Source: Acanthosoma haemorrhoidale (Eukaryota > Arthropoda > Insecta > Hemiptera > Acanthosomatidae). Taken from it: a DNA stretch of 64,000 nucleotides. The notes under the pieces are model-generated. The model was given only the letters and a program-made list of their open reading frames with translations. It was not told where the DNA came from and ran no database searches. The first letter of the stretch is position 1; each line of letters begins with the position of its first letter. Shown one piece after another: positions 14,660-24,010 of this stretch. Location: positions 35,269,288 through 35,333,287 of the forward strand of contig OV884015.1 in the NCBI GenBank assembly GCA_930367205.1, read 5' to 3'. A program made the translations under genes and the position numbers.

Positions 14660-16370
14660 CTAGATCAGGAAGCCTGATACGACGATGTTATGACTATACT
14701 TGGGACAATTTAGTAAAGGATAATTTACTTCATGGAATAGATAAATTGAAAACCATCCGATTGTGTTCTCACAATACACAATATCATAGGTATTTTAGGA
14801 AAACTGTCTAGACAACCTTTTACTGGTAAAATTGATAAGCCTCTCATTCATTTTGATGTGTGTGGATCAATCACTGCTGTAGGCTGTGAATCAGAGTTAC
14901 CAAAATAAATGTGGGGGGAGGCAATTCATTGTTCAGCATACTTAACAAATCCGTTTGGTACAAAGACAAGGTTATAGCTTTGAATAAAAGTAAAGAAGTG
15001 GAAGAAGAAACTTCATTTCCATTACTTGTTAAATCAGAAATGGATGTTCCTTCAAGATATAAGGATATTCAATTGTGCAGTGATAGACAATAAAGTTTTT
15101 GAAGAACTTGGAAGAAGATTGTGGAACATTGATTGACGTCAAATGTGGGTTCACTAAAACAAATGTGTGTGAGTTGGTGATATACTAAGTGCGGCCATTT
15201 GTTCGAGGGTCTTCACAAAAGGAATAAGTGAAAGACACACATTGACTAGGAGCGAAATCAGAAACCTTACGGGTATTGTCAGCAGCTGCGATTCAAACAA
15301 TTTTGTTTTTCCTTTGTCAACTGGATGATTATATATGGAGAAATTAAGAAAGGTGTATTTTTGGTATCTCCTCCTAGGGTTGATGTTGAGTCAGAATTGG
15401 TGTTAAAATTGAAAAAATCACTCACTATATAGTTTGTGCTAGTCACCGAAATATTGGTATGAAAACTTTAACTATAAAATGAAAGATTATGGGTTTCATA
15501 GGTCAGTAAACGTATTACTGTGTGTACATTAATAGTGATTTGCATTTGTTATATGTAGGTGATTTATTGATTTTTTGTAGCGATTTAACTGAAATTAGTT
15601 AATGGATTTCTTGAGTTCAAATTTTAAAAGGATTTGGGTTCCAATAAATTTAAATATGTAGAAATAAGTATTGAAAACGTAAATGATAATTTGTACATTG
15701 ATCAAGGTGATCATTTAAATATTGTTGTGAAAAAATTAATATGTCAGAATGTGAATCTGTTAAAACAATTTCATAATAAGATTTTGGAACCAACCCTGAT
15801 AAAGAAGAACTGTGTCATGTCATGTCAACAGTCTTTAATTTATGCCTCTATTGGCATAGCTTTTACTCTGTCACAATTAAGTAGATTCCATGGCAAAACG
15901 TTTGATGATTTGTGGTTAGCTTTAAAACAAGTACTTAAGTACGTAAAGGGCAGTCAAAATTTAAAGTTTAAATATTGTAAATCAGAAAATTCTTTTGTTT
16001 TGGTTGGTTATTCTGATTCAGATTTTGCTAGAGATTTTGACAGAAAATCAACTTCTGGATTTGTTGGTAGTTTGAAGAACCAAAGGGTTGTGTTTCTCAG
16101 TACTGTTGAAACTTTCTTTGACATAAAGAATAAAGCTTCTGAGAAAGCTATGTATGAAAAAGACTTCGTTTGATTTCATTACAAGACATTCATTCATTTG
16201 ACGTCAATACAAGATGTAATATTACATCATTGAAGACAACCAAAGCACAATAAAAACAGTTAATAATCCAGAACAGAAACGTTTAAGACAGTCGGATGTT
16301 AAATACAATTATGTCAAACACCAAGTGGAAAATAATAATATATCGGTCATGTATTTACAAACATAAAGGC
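14660..16370 (+). mobile_element. Decayed Copia (Ty1) retrotransposon, pol region
   Basis: The pol order of a Copia element can be followed on the plus strand across several frameshifts. Near 14790-14880 lies an integrase start (ILGKLSRQPFTGK followed by LIHFDVCGSI). Near 15310-15480 are reverse-transcriptase blocks (FVNWMIIYGEIKKGVFLVSP, then KLKKS). Near 15535-15600 a catalytic-loop relic reads LHLLYVGDLLIFCSDL, with Gly where active elements have Asp. The longest open piece, 15634-16173, carries the RNase H core: VLKYVKGSQNLKFKY, then VGYSDSDFARDFDRKSTSGF. No LTR pair was identified, so the outer limits are soft. The element is dead. Confidence 0.8.
15634..16173 (+). pseudogene. Copia pol fragment with RNase H domain
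   Basis: This 179-codon open piece is the best-preserved part of the Copia relic. Residues 60-115 correspond to the connection region between reverse transcriptase and RNase H (SIGIAFTLSQLSRFHGK, VLKYVKG). Residues 120-155 hold the RNase H block with GYSDSDFARD, the first acidic cluster of Ty1/copia RNase H, followed by KSTSGFVG. The usual ALSSTEAEY block is degraded to FLSTVETFF. The upstream frames encoding protease, integrase and most of the reverse transcriptase are broken, so this cannot make a working polyprotein. Confidence 0.75.
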
Positions 16371-18001
16371 AATTGGTGGGTGTATTCACTAAACTTGTAT
16401 GTGACATGCAATACATAAAGGTTTTATGGTTGATCGTTTCTTGTTCAGATGCTAGATATTATAATTTTTTGATTGTGTATTATGAATATAGTGGAGATTC
16501 AATTTTATCATTTTTAATAATTTGTTTGGCTGTGATAGTCTATAGTAATATCTGGGGATTGTTTTCTTGTATATTGAAATGTTTTAGTTAAATTAAAACA
16601 ATGTGCTATCTTCAAGTTTTAAGTTCTTTCTTTTCGTTTCCCATAAATCATTAACAGGGCTGGCTCTCGTTCACATCTCTCCACTAGTTCAGATGATAAT
16701 TAAACGTTTTATACCCTGCTGCAGATTTTTTTTTTTTTTAATCAACAATCCTCTTCAGGACTGCTGTTGACTTTAATTAGCTCCATCTGCCCCTGACGTT
16801 TCTCTTTATGTCCTTTCCCATAGAGTCCGGATTTTCATTTAAAATGTCGCTATACTTTTTAGAATGTGGAAAACTTTCTGGATCCCTTTTGAGCGATCAT
16901 CTATCGTTGTAGGAATATAAAATTATATTAGTAGTTTCGAGGATCAGTAACCTTACTTTTTTTATTCTTTAGAATGTTGCTAGTCTTATTATTTACTATT
17001 GTAACTAGTTTCTATGCATGTAAATTTAAGTTTTTTGTATGTTTCTACTGAATTGTCCTGAGAATGCCTGTATATGCAAAGCGTTGACCGTTCATCTAAT
17101 AGCAATAATAAAAAATATTTTTGGAGAGATTCCAAGCTTTGTTTGAAAAACTAATTTTCACACAATATATATGTGTCTCTTTTTGATTGTTACTCTTAAG
17201 AATAGTAACAATTATAAGCTAAATTTTATTTTAAAAAATACAAAAAAAAATCATTTAAAGCTGGTGGAATCTGCTTTGTATATTTGACCATATAATTCAA
17301 TTCATAAACCATCTCAACCACTGAAAACCCCATTTTCAACAATTTTTTTTTTCATTTGTTGTGATATTTATACAAAAAGACTGTCCAAAGCTGCATGGAA
17401 GCTTTTATAAGCGAGGTGAAAAGTTATAACTTTTAATATGAGATATTTTCTGAGCCATTACCTTTTTTACGATTCCTTCAAGTTATAATATTTTCGAGAT
17501 TCTTTGGAATATTTAAGATTGAGTCATTCATTTTGTTGACTGATTTTGTAGATCATATACACAGACAGACGAGGGAAGGTTCTATGTTTAGGAATAAATC
17601 CATTTCTTCGGCATCGGTAACTATCCCTAAAAGGTTACTACATTCAGAAAATGTGTGTATTGTTGAACTAGTAAGGAAGAAGTTTTAAGGAAAACGAAAG
17701 GGAGTCTTGTAAGACAAATTGTAAGACACCTGAGTCAGAGTGTCAGTCATGGAGAAAAAGGACTTCTTTTTTTTCTGAACCCCTTTAAATTATAAAATGT
17801 GAAAATATGACAAAATCAATGACAAAATAATTTCTCCTCTTTCTACTATGGGCAGATGCATTTGAAGGAGGTTGGGTTACTCAACAATACAGGTTGTGGG
17901 TAAAAATGAAATGAATTTAATGCTAGGTGATGGGGCTCACCTTCAGTTTGAAAATGTGGGAGAAAAACTTACAAACTAAAACCTAAACCTAGAACCTAAG
18001 A
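16371..18001. other. AT-rich DNA, no gene recognised
   Basis: I see no supported gene here. Poly(T) and poly(A) tracts occur at 16727-16739 and 17340-17352. The 3' flank of the Copia relic probably lies in the first few hundred bases, but its LTR could not be delimited. Confidence 0.4.
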
Positions 18002-18311
18002 CTAAAGCGTTCCAGCCGTGACAGCGTCCTGCCATCCATGGGGGAACGGAGCGGGGGTTATCGTGTTAAACACCAGGTTTGTTAAGCATTGCAGGGAGTC
18101 GAAAAATTTGATATTTCTACGTTGAATGAATTCATCCACCGTAGGCAGCTCAAAGATCTCGTGAAGCTCACTGTTGCTCCGCAGCTCGAATGAAGTACCT
18201 CTGACCACTTTCATCAGTATACCGTTTTGGAATTGTTGGAGTCGCCGAGCTGTCATATACGTCAGATGAGGAAAAAGCGGTGCACCATACAGCAGAGTAG
18301 GCCTGAGTATG
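18002..18311 (-). mobile_element. LINE ORF2 C-terminal relic, part 1 (interrupted by the hAT)
   Basis: On the minus strand the sequence reads LLYGAPLFPHLTYMTARRLQ, then QFQNGILMKVVRGTSFELRS and ELPTVDEFIQ. This is the conserved C-terminal region after the reverse transcriptase in Jockey/CR1/R1-like LINEs, where the consensus is YxxPVWG...LQxxQNxxLRxI...L.IPTVxEFI. The GC content is higher than in the flanks. The relic is cut at 18311 by a hAT insertion and probably continues at 20845. The protein differs from the Jockey family at 40 and 56 kb, so it represents a different element. Confidence 0.6.
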
Positions 18312-18319
18312 CTCTAGTA
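18312..18319. repeat. 8-bp target site duplication of the hAT (left copy)
   Basis: CTCTAGTA is identical to the 8 bases at 20837-20844 on the other side of the element. Eight base pairs is the standard target duplication of hAT transposons. Confidence 0.9.
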
Positions 18320-18589
18320 CAGGTATGGGCAACCTTTGACATGTTATGGGCCAAACTTTAGTGTGCAAATACGTTCGCGGGCCGCGTTTAAAAGTAGTGC
18401 ATTTTAAAGTAGTGTTCATAATTTTTAGCGATAGATATCAGTCAGCCATGAAATAATACGACAATGTTATTACAACACAATTTATTAAAATAACAAAATG
18501 AAATGAAAAAATAGGTACCTACAGCATTAAATTAAATCGTTAAATTTAGAATTGTTACAAACTACGAAAGTTAAATAGCGACACCGAAA

Positions 18590-20395
18590 TCAATGAGACA
18601 CTTGAGCTTGAATTTGGGAAACTAATTCATCGATGTTTGGATTAATTCCACTGGTACAAAGACGTAAAGAATTTTCCAAATTATCGTCAGTCAGCCTTGT
18701 ACGATGTTTTGATTTATTAACTTTCATCAATGAAAAGAACTGTTCGCATTTATAAGTACTGCCAAACGCACAAATCAATCTTCTTGCAAATTTTCTAAGC
18801 TGCGGAAAATGGTCTTCTTCGAGGTATTTTTTGTAGAAATCGCACAACTCCACGTCTTCAAATTTAGATTTTAGGAGTGAGTTTTCTTGAATCTCGATCA
18901 ACTCCATTTGCAAGTGTATTGGAGCATTTTGTACATTACTTTTTGTTGGAGTAGCAAATAAATTGAAACAGTCTTCCATGTGTTTGAAATCGCTAAATCT
19001 GATCGAAAATTGCTCCGACAGTAACTTGAGTTCTTCAGCATATTGAGCGTAAGCAATATTTTCATACGCAGAGAGCGTGGTGAAATGGTAACTGTTACCA
19101 GACAGCATATGTGCCTCCCACAAGCGGATTTTGTTCTGAAACGCTTTCAAATGGCTGTACAAATCATTTACTAACTGTCCTTGTTTTTGAAGTTTCAAAT
19201 TTAAATCATTCAAATGGCCTGTAAGGTCGACAAGAAATGCTAAGTCACATATCCATTTTGCGTCACTCAATTCAGATAGTGGTTTATCTTTTATTTGCAT
19301 AAATTCTGCTATCTCATTTCTAAGCTCGTAAAACCGTTTCAGCATTTTCCCTTTGCTTAGCCATCTGACTTCACAATAATATGTTACGTCGTCATACTCG
19401 GCTGATATTTCATCCAAAAACGCCTTGAACTGACGATGGTTAAGCCCTCGGGATCGAATAAAATTGATGGTTTTTACTACCACATTCATAACATTCTGGA
19501 GTCGAATGGACTTAGAACACAAGTTCTGTTGGTGGATAATGCAATGAAGGACTATCAAACCATCTTTTTGCACATTTAATTCAGTTGCTTTTTCATTCAA
19601 AATTCCGATGAAACCTTTACGTAAGCCGACCATAGAAGGTGCACCATCTGTGCATACTCCAACTAATTTCGACCATGGCAAGCCAAAACTTGTGAATACC
19701 TTTTGAACTTCATTAAAAATGTCCTCTCCTGTAGTGGTTCCTTTTAGCGGCTGTAAAGCAAGCAATTCCTCAGTAATAGTGAATTCTTTATCAACACCTC
19801 GAATAAATATAGCCAGTTGAGCTATGTCAGACAAATCGGTGCTCTCGTCTAATGCTATGGAAAATGATTCAATACCAGTCATACGGCCAGTCAATGTTGT
19901 TTTTATATCATTAGCCATCATTTCTATACGTCGTACAACGGTTCGTCTTGACAAACTAATTTTTTCAAATTCATTTTTCTTTTCAGGACACAAAACACTG
20001 CAAACTTCTGACATACACTCCTTGATAAATTCTCCTTCGGCAAATGGTTTCAATGACTTTGCCAATTTTGAACTAACTATAAAACTAGCTTTCACAACAT
20101 TATCAAGTTGTGTTCTTTGTCTATGAAATATTTGCTGCTGTTTTTCCAAATTTGCGGTAAGTTTCTGGATTTTGTCTTTTCTTATTTGTCCTGTCAGTGA
20201 GAGCAGCGTAGGATGCTTAGTTGAGTAATGCCTCTTTATATTGAATTCTTTCATCACCGAAATGGATTCATTACACATCAAACAAATAGGCTTACCATTG
20301 TGCAAGATAAAGAAGAATTCTTCAGTCCATTTTTCTTGAAACTGGCGACCCTCTGCATCTACTTTTCGTTTCCTTCCACCAGACATCATTTTCAT
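18590..20395 (-). CDS. hAT transposase, GTF2IRD2-like, 601 residues
   Basis: This transposase cuts and pastes the surrounding element. Residues 25-62 form a BED-like zinc finger (C38, C41, H56, H61). The RNase H-like catalytic core shows the first acidic residue at D183 (SIALDESTD), the second at D250 (VGVCTDGAPSM) and the CxxH insertion-domain motif at 285-288 (LHCIIHQQNLCSK). The CEVRWLSKGKMLKR block is at 341-354, and the last acidic residue is E551 in the C-terminal dimerisation region (YKCEQFFSLMKVNKSKHRT). The length is normal for this group and no motif is missing. The predicted start has methionines at residues 1, 3 and 4; any could be used. The protein resembles the hAT domain of vertebrate GTF2IRD2 and its many arthropod relatives. 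The context is a transposon, with nothing to suggest a domesticated host gene. Confidence 0.93.
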   Translation of the reverse strand: MKMMSGGRKRKVDAEGRQFQEKWTEEFFFILHNGKPICLMCNESISVMKEFNIKRHYSTKHPTLLSLTGQIRKDKIQKLTANLEKQQQIFHRQRTQLDNVVKASFIVSSKLAKSLKPFAEGEFIKECMSEVCSVLCPEKKNEFEKISLSRRTVVRRIEMMANDIKTTLTGRMTGIESFSIALDESTDLSDIAQLAIFIRGVDKEFTITEELLALQPLKGTTTGEDIFNEVQKVFTSFGLPWSKLVGVCTDGAPSMVGLRKGFIGILNEKATELNVQKDGLIVLHCIIHQQNLCSKSIRLQNVMNVVVKTINFIRSRGLNHRQFKAFLDEISAEYDDVTYYCEVRWLSKGKMLKRFYELRNEIAEFMQIKDKPLSELSDAKWICDLAFLVDLTGHLNDLNLKLQKQGQLVNDLYSHLKAFQNKIRLWEAHMLSGNSYHFTTLSAYENIAYAQYAEELKLLSEQFSIRFSDFKHMEDCFNLFATPTKSNVQNAPIHLQMELIEIQENSLLKSKFEDVELCDFYKKYLEEDHFPQLRKFARRLICAFGSTYKCEQFFSLMKVNKSKHRTRLTDDNLENSLRLCTSGINPNIDELVSQIQAQVSH

Positions 20396-20622
20396 TTACT
20401 TATCGTTCGATAAACTTAATAAGAAAATAGGTATAATTAGTAAGCACTCAAGATGCACACAAAGTCACAAAGCAAACTTATCACCACGGTAGCTCGAATA
20501 GGACTGAACTAAGTTCCGGCCATCCACCCGCTTATATAGGCAAAATGAAGGAATGATCTAGAATCGTCTAGTGTAGAACAATACAATTGCGAAGCAATAA
20601 TCCTTTGTTGCGCCGCCAGTGT

Positions 20623-20664
20623 GGCGGCAAACATCAATGGCTTTGAACTTTGATGTTTGCCGCC
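20623..20664. repeat. 15-bp perfect hairpin in the 5' leader of the hAT
   Basis: Arms at 20623-20637 and 20650-20664 (GGCGGCAAACATCAA and its exact complement) are separated by 12 bases. They lie about 230 bp upstream of the transposase start. A second, shorter GCCGCC/GGCGGC inverted pair directly abuts it. Confidence 0.85.
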
Positions 20665-20770
20665 TCACTCTTTGATGATCACCGCCACTCGGCTTGCTCG
20701 CTCACTTGATTCCATGAGTATGAGTAAGTAGTGTATTTTTTTTTTTTAAATTGGGTTTTTCAAAATGTCT

Positions 20771-20820
20771 CGCGGGCCGGATCAAATCTTACAGCGGGCC
20801 GGATCCGGCCCGCGGGCCGG
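20771..20820. repeat. Subterminal GCGGGCCG repeats and 20-bp palindrome of the hAT
   Basis: Three copies of a GCGGGCCGG motif occur in 50 bp next to the right terminus. The central pair forms a perfect 20-bp palindrome at 20794-20813 centred on GGATCC. A related GCGGGCCG sits near the left end at 18379. Such clusters are transposase-binding sites in studied hAT elements; that role is inferred here. Confidence 0.75.
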
Positions 20821-20836
20821 CTGTTGCCCACATACG

Positions 20837-20844
20837 CTCTAGTA
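20837..20844. repeat. 8-bp target site duplication of the hAT (right copy)
   Basis: CTCTAGTA, matching 18312-18319 exactly. Confidence 0.9.
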
Positions 20845-20930
20845 GATCAATAGCTTGAGACGCAGTGATAGATTGGGGGAAGCCAATAAATGCGTAAGCC
20901 GAGGAGAGGAAGGATCACGAGATCATTAAC
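20845..20930 (-). mobile_element. LINE relic, part 2 (upstream side of the hAT insertion)
   Basis: If the transposon and one target duplication are removed, this segment abuts 18311 and keeps the same less AT-rich composition. It would lie just upstream of the LLYGAPLF block. A stop near the junction shows that the LINE was already decayed or frameshifted. The assignment is by context and composition and not by a diagnostic motif. Confidence 0.45.
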
Positions 20931-20989
20931 ACCCATCAATCATTGGGGTTTCCAAATTCATGGAAGGGTCAGGGAATTAAAGTATTGAG

Positions 20990-21095
20990 AAAGGACTGGA
21001 TGAGGTTAGAGTTAATAACACGAATGGGACTCTTAAGTCCCGGGTTCGAGTCCCTAACGTGCAAGTATATTTTTCTTTGGCTGCTAATTAGTTAT
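20990..21095 (+). repeat. tRNA-derived SINE copy (B-box half)
   Basis: A tRNA 3' half is visible: an anticodon-loop-like GGGACTCTTAAGTC, then a polymerase III B box at 21042-21054 (GGGTTCGAGTCCC). It is followed by a tail with TTTTTCTTTGGCTGCTAATTA. The same tail motif follows the tRNA-like heads at 22636 and 52421. The A-box half is degenerate here. Confidence 0.6.
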
Positions 21096-21106
21096 ACACA
21101 TATATT

Positions 21107-21170
21107 AATTATAATATATATATATACTAATTATATATATATACTAATTATATATATATATATATATAAA
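21107..21170. repeat. AT-rich tandem repeat (TA runs broken by CTAATTA)
   Basis: TA dinucleotide runs separated by regularly spaced ACTAATT units directly behind the SINE tail. It probably grew out of the SINE's 3' tail. Confidence 0.75.
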
Positions 21171-22635
21171 ATTTTTATGACACGCGTAGGAACAATACTA
21201 ATTCCTTTTTTTAAAGTAAATATGTAAAAAAAAAAGTACACTTAATAAGCGAGGGTTGTTAGAAGTGACAAAAGTAAAAAAAAAAAAGGTTTCCTTACAT
21301 TGATTAACTTTAATTAAGCCCTAACTCTGGACCTCTGACTAATTATTTCATACCTAATGCGACCCTCCATTCATATTCTAAAATACCTTCCTACACTTCT
21401 GGACGTTAAGAAATTTTTTTAAGAATACCATTTTGTTAAATATCTATAAACTACTTTATGAACTTATTTTACAAAAACAAACTAATTTTCATTATTAAGA
21501 AAATAATTTCAGAAGCATTCGATAGACCTATAATTCTCAACATTGTTTGATTTTTTTTTATATTTACACATATATTATGTTAACAATAGTTAGTAAACAT
21601 TTACTAAGCAATTACAAAATAATGCTATGTAACACAGTACGTAATAATCGATATTATACTGTAGGGGTATGAAGCCATATAGAAGTTTGTGTAAAAGGAA
21701 AATAAATAAGCCATTTAACAGTTCAAACAACGTTGGTGTTGACGTTCGGCCTAAATTCTAATAAATATTCTCTTATAACTTCTCTTCGGCAAATTCCTTT
21801 AAAGCCTTTCCCTTTTTGGGATTTAGTGCAGTGTTTACAAGAGTACCTTTTGTAAATAATGTAGTTTTGTTTGGAATGTAAACATCGTTGATTTTCAACA
21901 ATTTCAATACCCAAATCCCAAAAATATGTAAATAATACGCCTGAGCAGAAACGGAAACGTTTTATTTTTTATATTCTCATATATTCCTGGTGTGTTGATT
22001 ATTGAGGAACTAGATTTTTATATTAAGACAATTATTGAAAAATTATTGTTTCTATTAATAATTATCATTTGTGGTGGAAAAAAAATTAGTAGTCAAATGA
22101 ATAAGTAGATAAGAATAGTAAGAAAGTTAACTTGATCAACTCAGCAGGATGGAAAATTTGTAAGCAACATCCTACAGTACGAAAACCGACACGAAAGATC
22201 TGACTCGTTGGCAAATGCTGCACGCTTGGAAAAAAGGAATATTTTATATTGATGTGAATGTCAAGTTCCAATTGGACGGTGAAGGGAAAAACAGCCCTTG
22301 TTGAACCCTCACTAATCGGCAGCTCCTCAAGTGGCCCTGTGAAGCAAGAGGAAAACCTTTATTACTCATTGCACCTCTTTTCAACCTGAATCCCTGGAGC
22401 AACTTCTCTCCCATGGGACGTTGGTCACCCTTGGGTTATGATCATCAAGTTCTGCTTGCCTACCCCAAAATATGGCACTGTAAGATCAACAACGGAATGA
22501 TTCAGAATATGATATGCTAGGAGATAACGAAACAGCGGTGAAAGTATTACACATCTTGAACATTTACAAACTTTACGTATTTACATCCAAAGAAAAGATG
22601 GATTCCCAGGATTGGAACTCAAACCTTGCCCTCGA

Positions 22636-22760
22636 GTCAAGGTAGCTCAGTTGGTAGAGTTCCTAACTGAATATCGTGGAGGGCCCGGACTCGATTCCCG
22701 ATACTGCCAGCACATTTTGTCTTTGGCTTAGTAATATACTGTAAATACTAGCGGGACTTA
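22636..22760 (+). repeat. tRNA-derived SINE copy
   Basis: A polymerase III A box at 22643-22654 (TAGCTCAGTTGG) and a B box at 22688-22698 (GACTCGATTCC) are spaced as in a tRNA gene, but the acceptor stem does not pair fully. The segment after the head (GTCTTTGGCTTAGTAATATA) matches the tails of the copies at 20990 and 52421. The poor cloverleaf and the shared tail argue for a SINE over a working tRNA gene. Confidence 0.65.
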
Positions 22761-23209
22761 TGCCGCAACTAAAATGTTTCAATTACAAATAATCAATAAA
22801 TCTGTCATATTCTCTAATCTAAATTGGTCTAAGCATATACCAGTAACTTCACACATAACAATACCTTCACTATTTCCAGACTCCTAAATCCCATTACAGC
22901 TAACACCCTAACATCAACTTCTCTGAACTTATAGTGCTCATAACTACAACGCGACATATATCAAAGAAACAATACAATTATCGAAAAATACATTTCACAG
23001 AAACTAAACAATACATTTATCGACCTAAACAAACGAGATATAACCAACAACAGAATCGACAGTTCTGCGCTTGCAAAACTACACCTAACTAAAAACTATA
23101 ACTTTTATTTCTCTAACAACCAAAACAAAATACACAGTAGACTTTTATCAGAAACACTACAAACAAATTCATAACTCGATTCAGTCAATCACAAAACTAA
23201 CGAGAAGCG

Positions 23210-23247
23210 AATTTCCATACGCTGTAATCTTTGTGCGTATGGAAATT
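23210..23247. repeat. Perfect 13-bp inverted repeat with 12-base loop
   Basis: Arms AATTTCCATACGC (23210-23222) and its exact complement (23235-23247) flank TGTAATCTTTGT. Nothing nearby assigns it to a known element. Confidence 0.85.
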
Positions 23248-23689
23248 ATTGCTAAAATAACCTGTTTTGTCACACGCAATAGACAACATTTTTTTTTTTC
23301 AATATGATTCATAACGCCCTATTCCATACTCAACATCTTTTTTTGTAACATTCAGCCTCCTGAGCTAAAATGGTTGGTTTTGATTCCGTTTCTCGATCTC
23401 CTAAGTTCACCAAATATCTTAATTAGTTCACATCAACCAACCTCTTCCTAACATGTTATGTAAATATAGTAAGATTCACGTCTATTAACACAATATTTCT
23501 TTTTACAAATTAAATTATGTTATAAAAGTATCTTTAAAAAAAAATTACCATCAATGATGTATTCTTTTTCCGCTCCAACTTCATTTATAACTTTCTATTA
23601 TATCTAGCTGTAACTATCATCTCATCTGTATTGATTTTACAATGGCAGCAATTACCCTCTTTATTTTATATACTTTATAGCAGACCCTT

Positions 23690-24010
23690 TTACGTGACAG
23701 TGAGTGGGAGTCCTGGCACTGGCCAGTTTTTCAATCATGTCCTGAGGGGATGTAGCTCTCGCGCTCTTGGTTAGCAACCCCGCTGGCTCGTATCCCGTAA
23801 CGCGGCTAACGAAGGAGCGTGGGGGACTTCCCAAGACCTCACTTCTTCATTTGCATGCGAGGGAGGTAACAATCATGTGAATTTGGGAGGTCTCTGGGTT
23901 GTTATATGTATGTAAATACTGTATGAATGAAAATTGTAAATATGGTATGAATGAGAACATTTATCACCATTACTTATTGCCCAATAAGGCAGATTGTAAT
24001 TTTATCAAAA
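23690..24010 (+). mobile_element. Jockey-family LINE 3' end (plus-strand copy)
   Basis: This is the reverse complement of the 3' region of the copies at 40 and 56 kb. Recognisable blocks are GTCCTGGCACTGGCCAGTTT at 23711-23730, CTCTCGCGCTCTTGG at 23756-23770, GGGGGACTTCCCAAGAC at 23821-23837, and the terminal GGCAGATTGTAATTTTATCA at 23989-24008. Only the last ORF2 codons and the 3'UTR are present. It is the only copy of this family on the plus strand. Confidence 0.8.

Larger units (their letters stand above)
18320..20836 (-). mobile_element. Apparently intact hAT-family DNA transposon (GTF2IRD2-like)
   Basis: The element is 2517 bp and flanked by a perfect 8-bp duplication. Its ends form short imperfect terminal inverted repeats: the left end starts CAGGTATGGGCAACC, and the right end read inwards starts CGTATGTGGGCAACAGCC. 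GCGGGCCG-type motifs lie just inside both ends (18375, 20771, 20794, 20811), a layout typical of hAT subterminal transposase-binding sites. It encodes one uninterrupted transposase on the minus strand, so the element's 5' side is at 20836. The perfect duplication, defined ends and unbroken frame point to a young and possibly autonomous copy. It is inserted into an older LINE relic. Confidence 0.93.
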
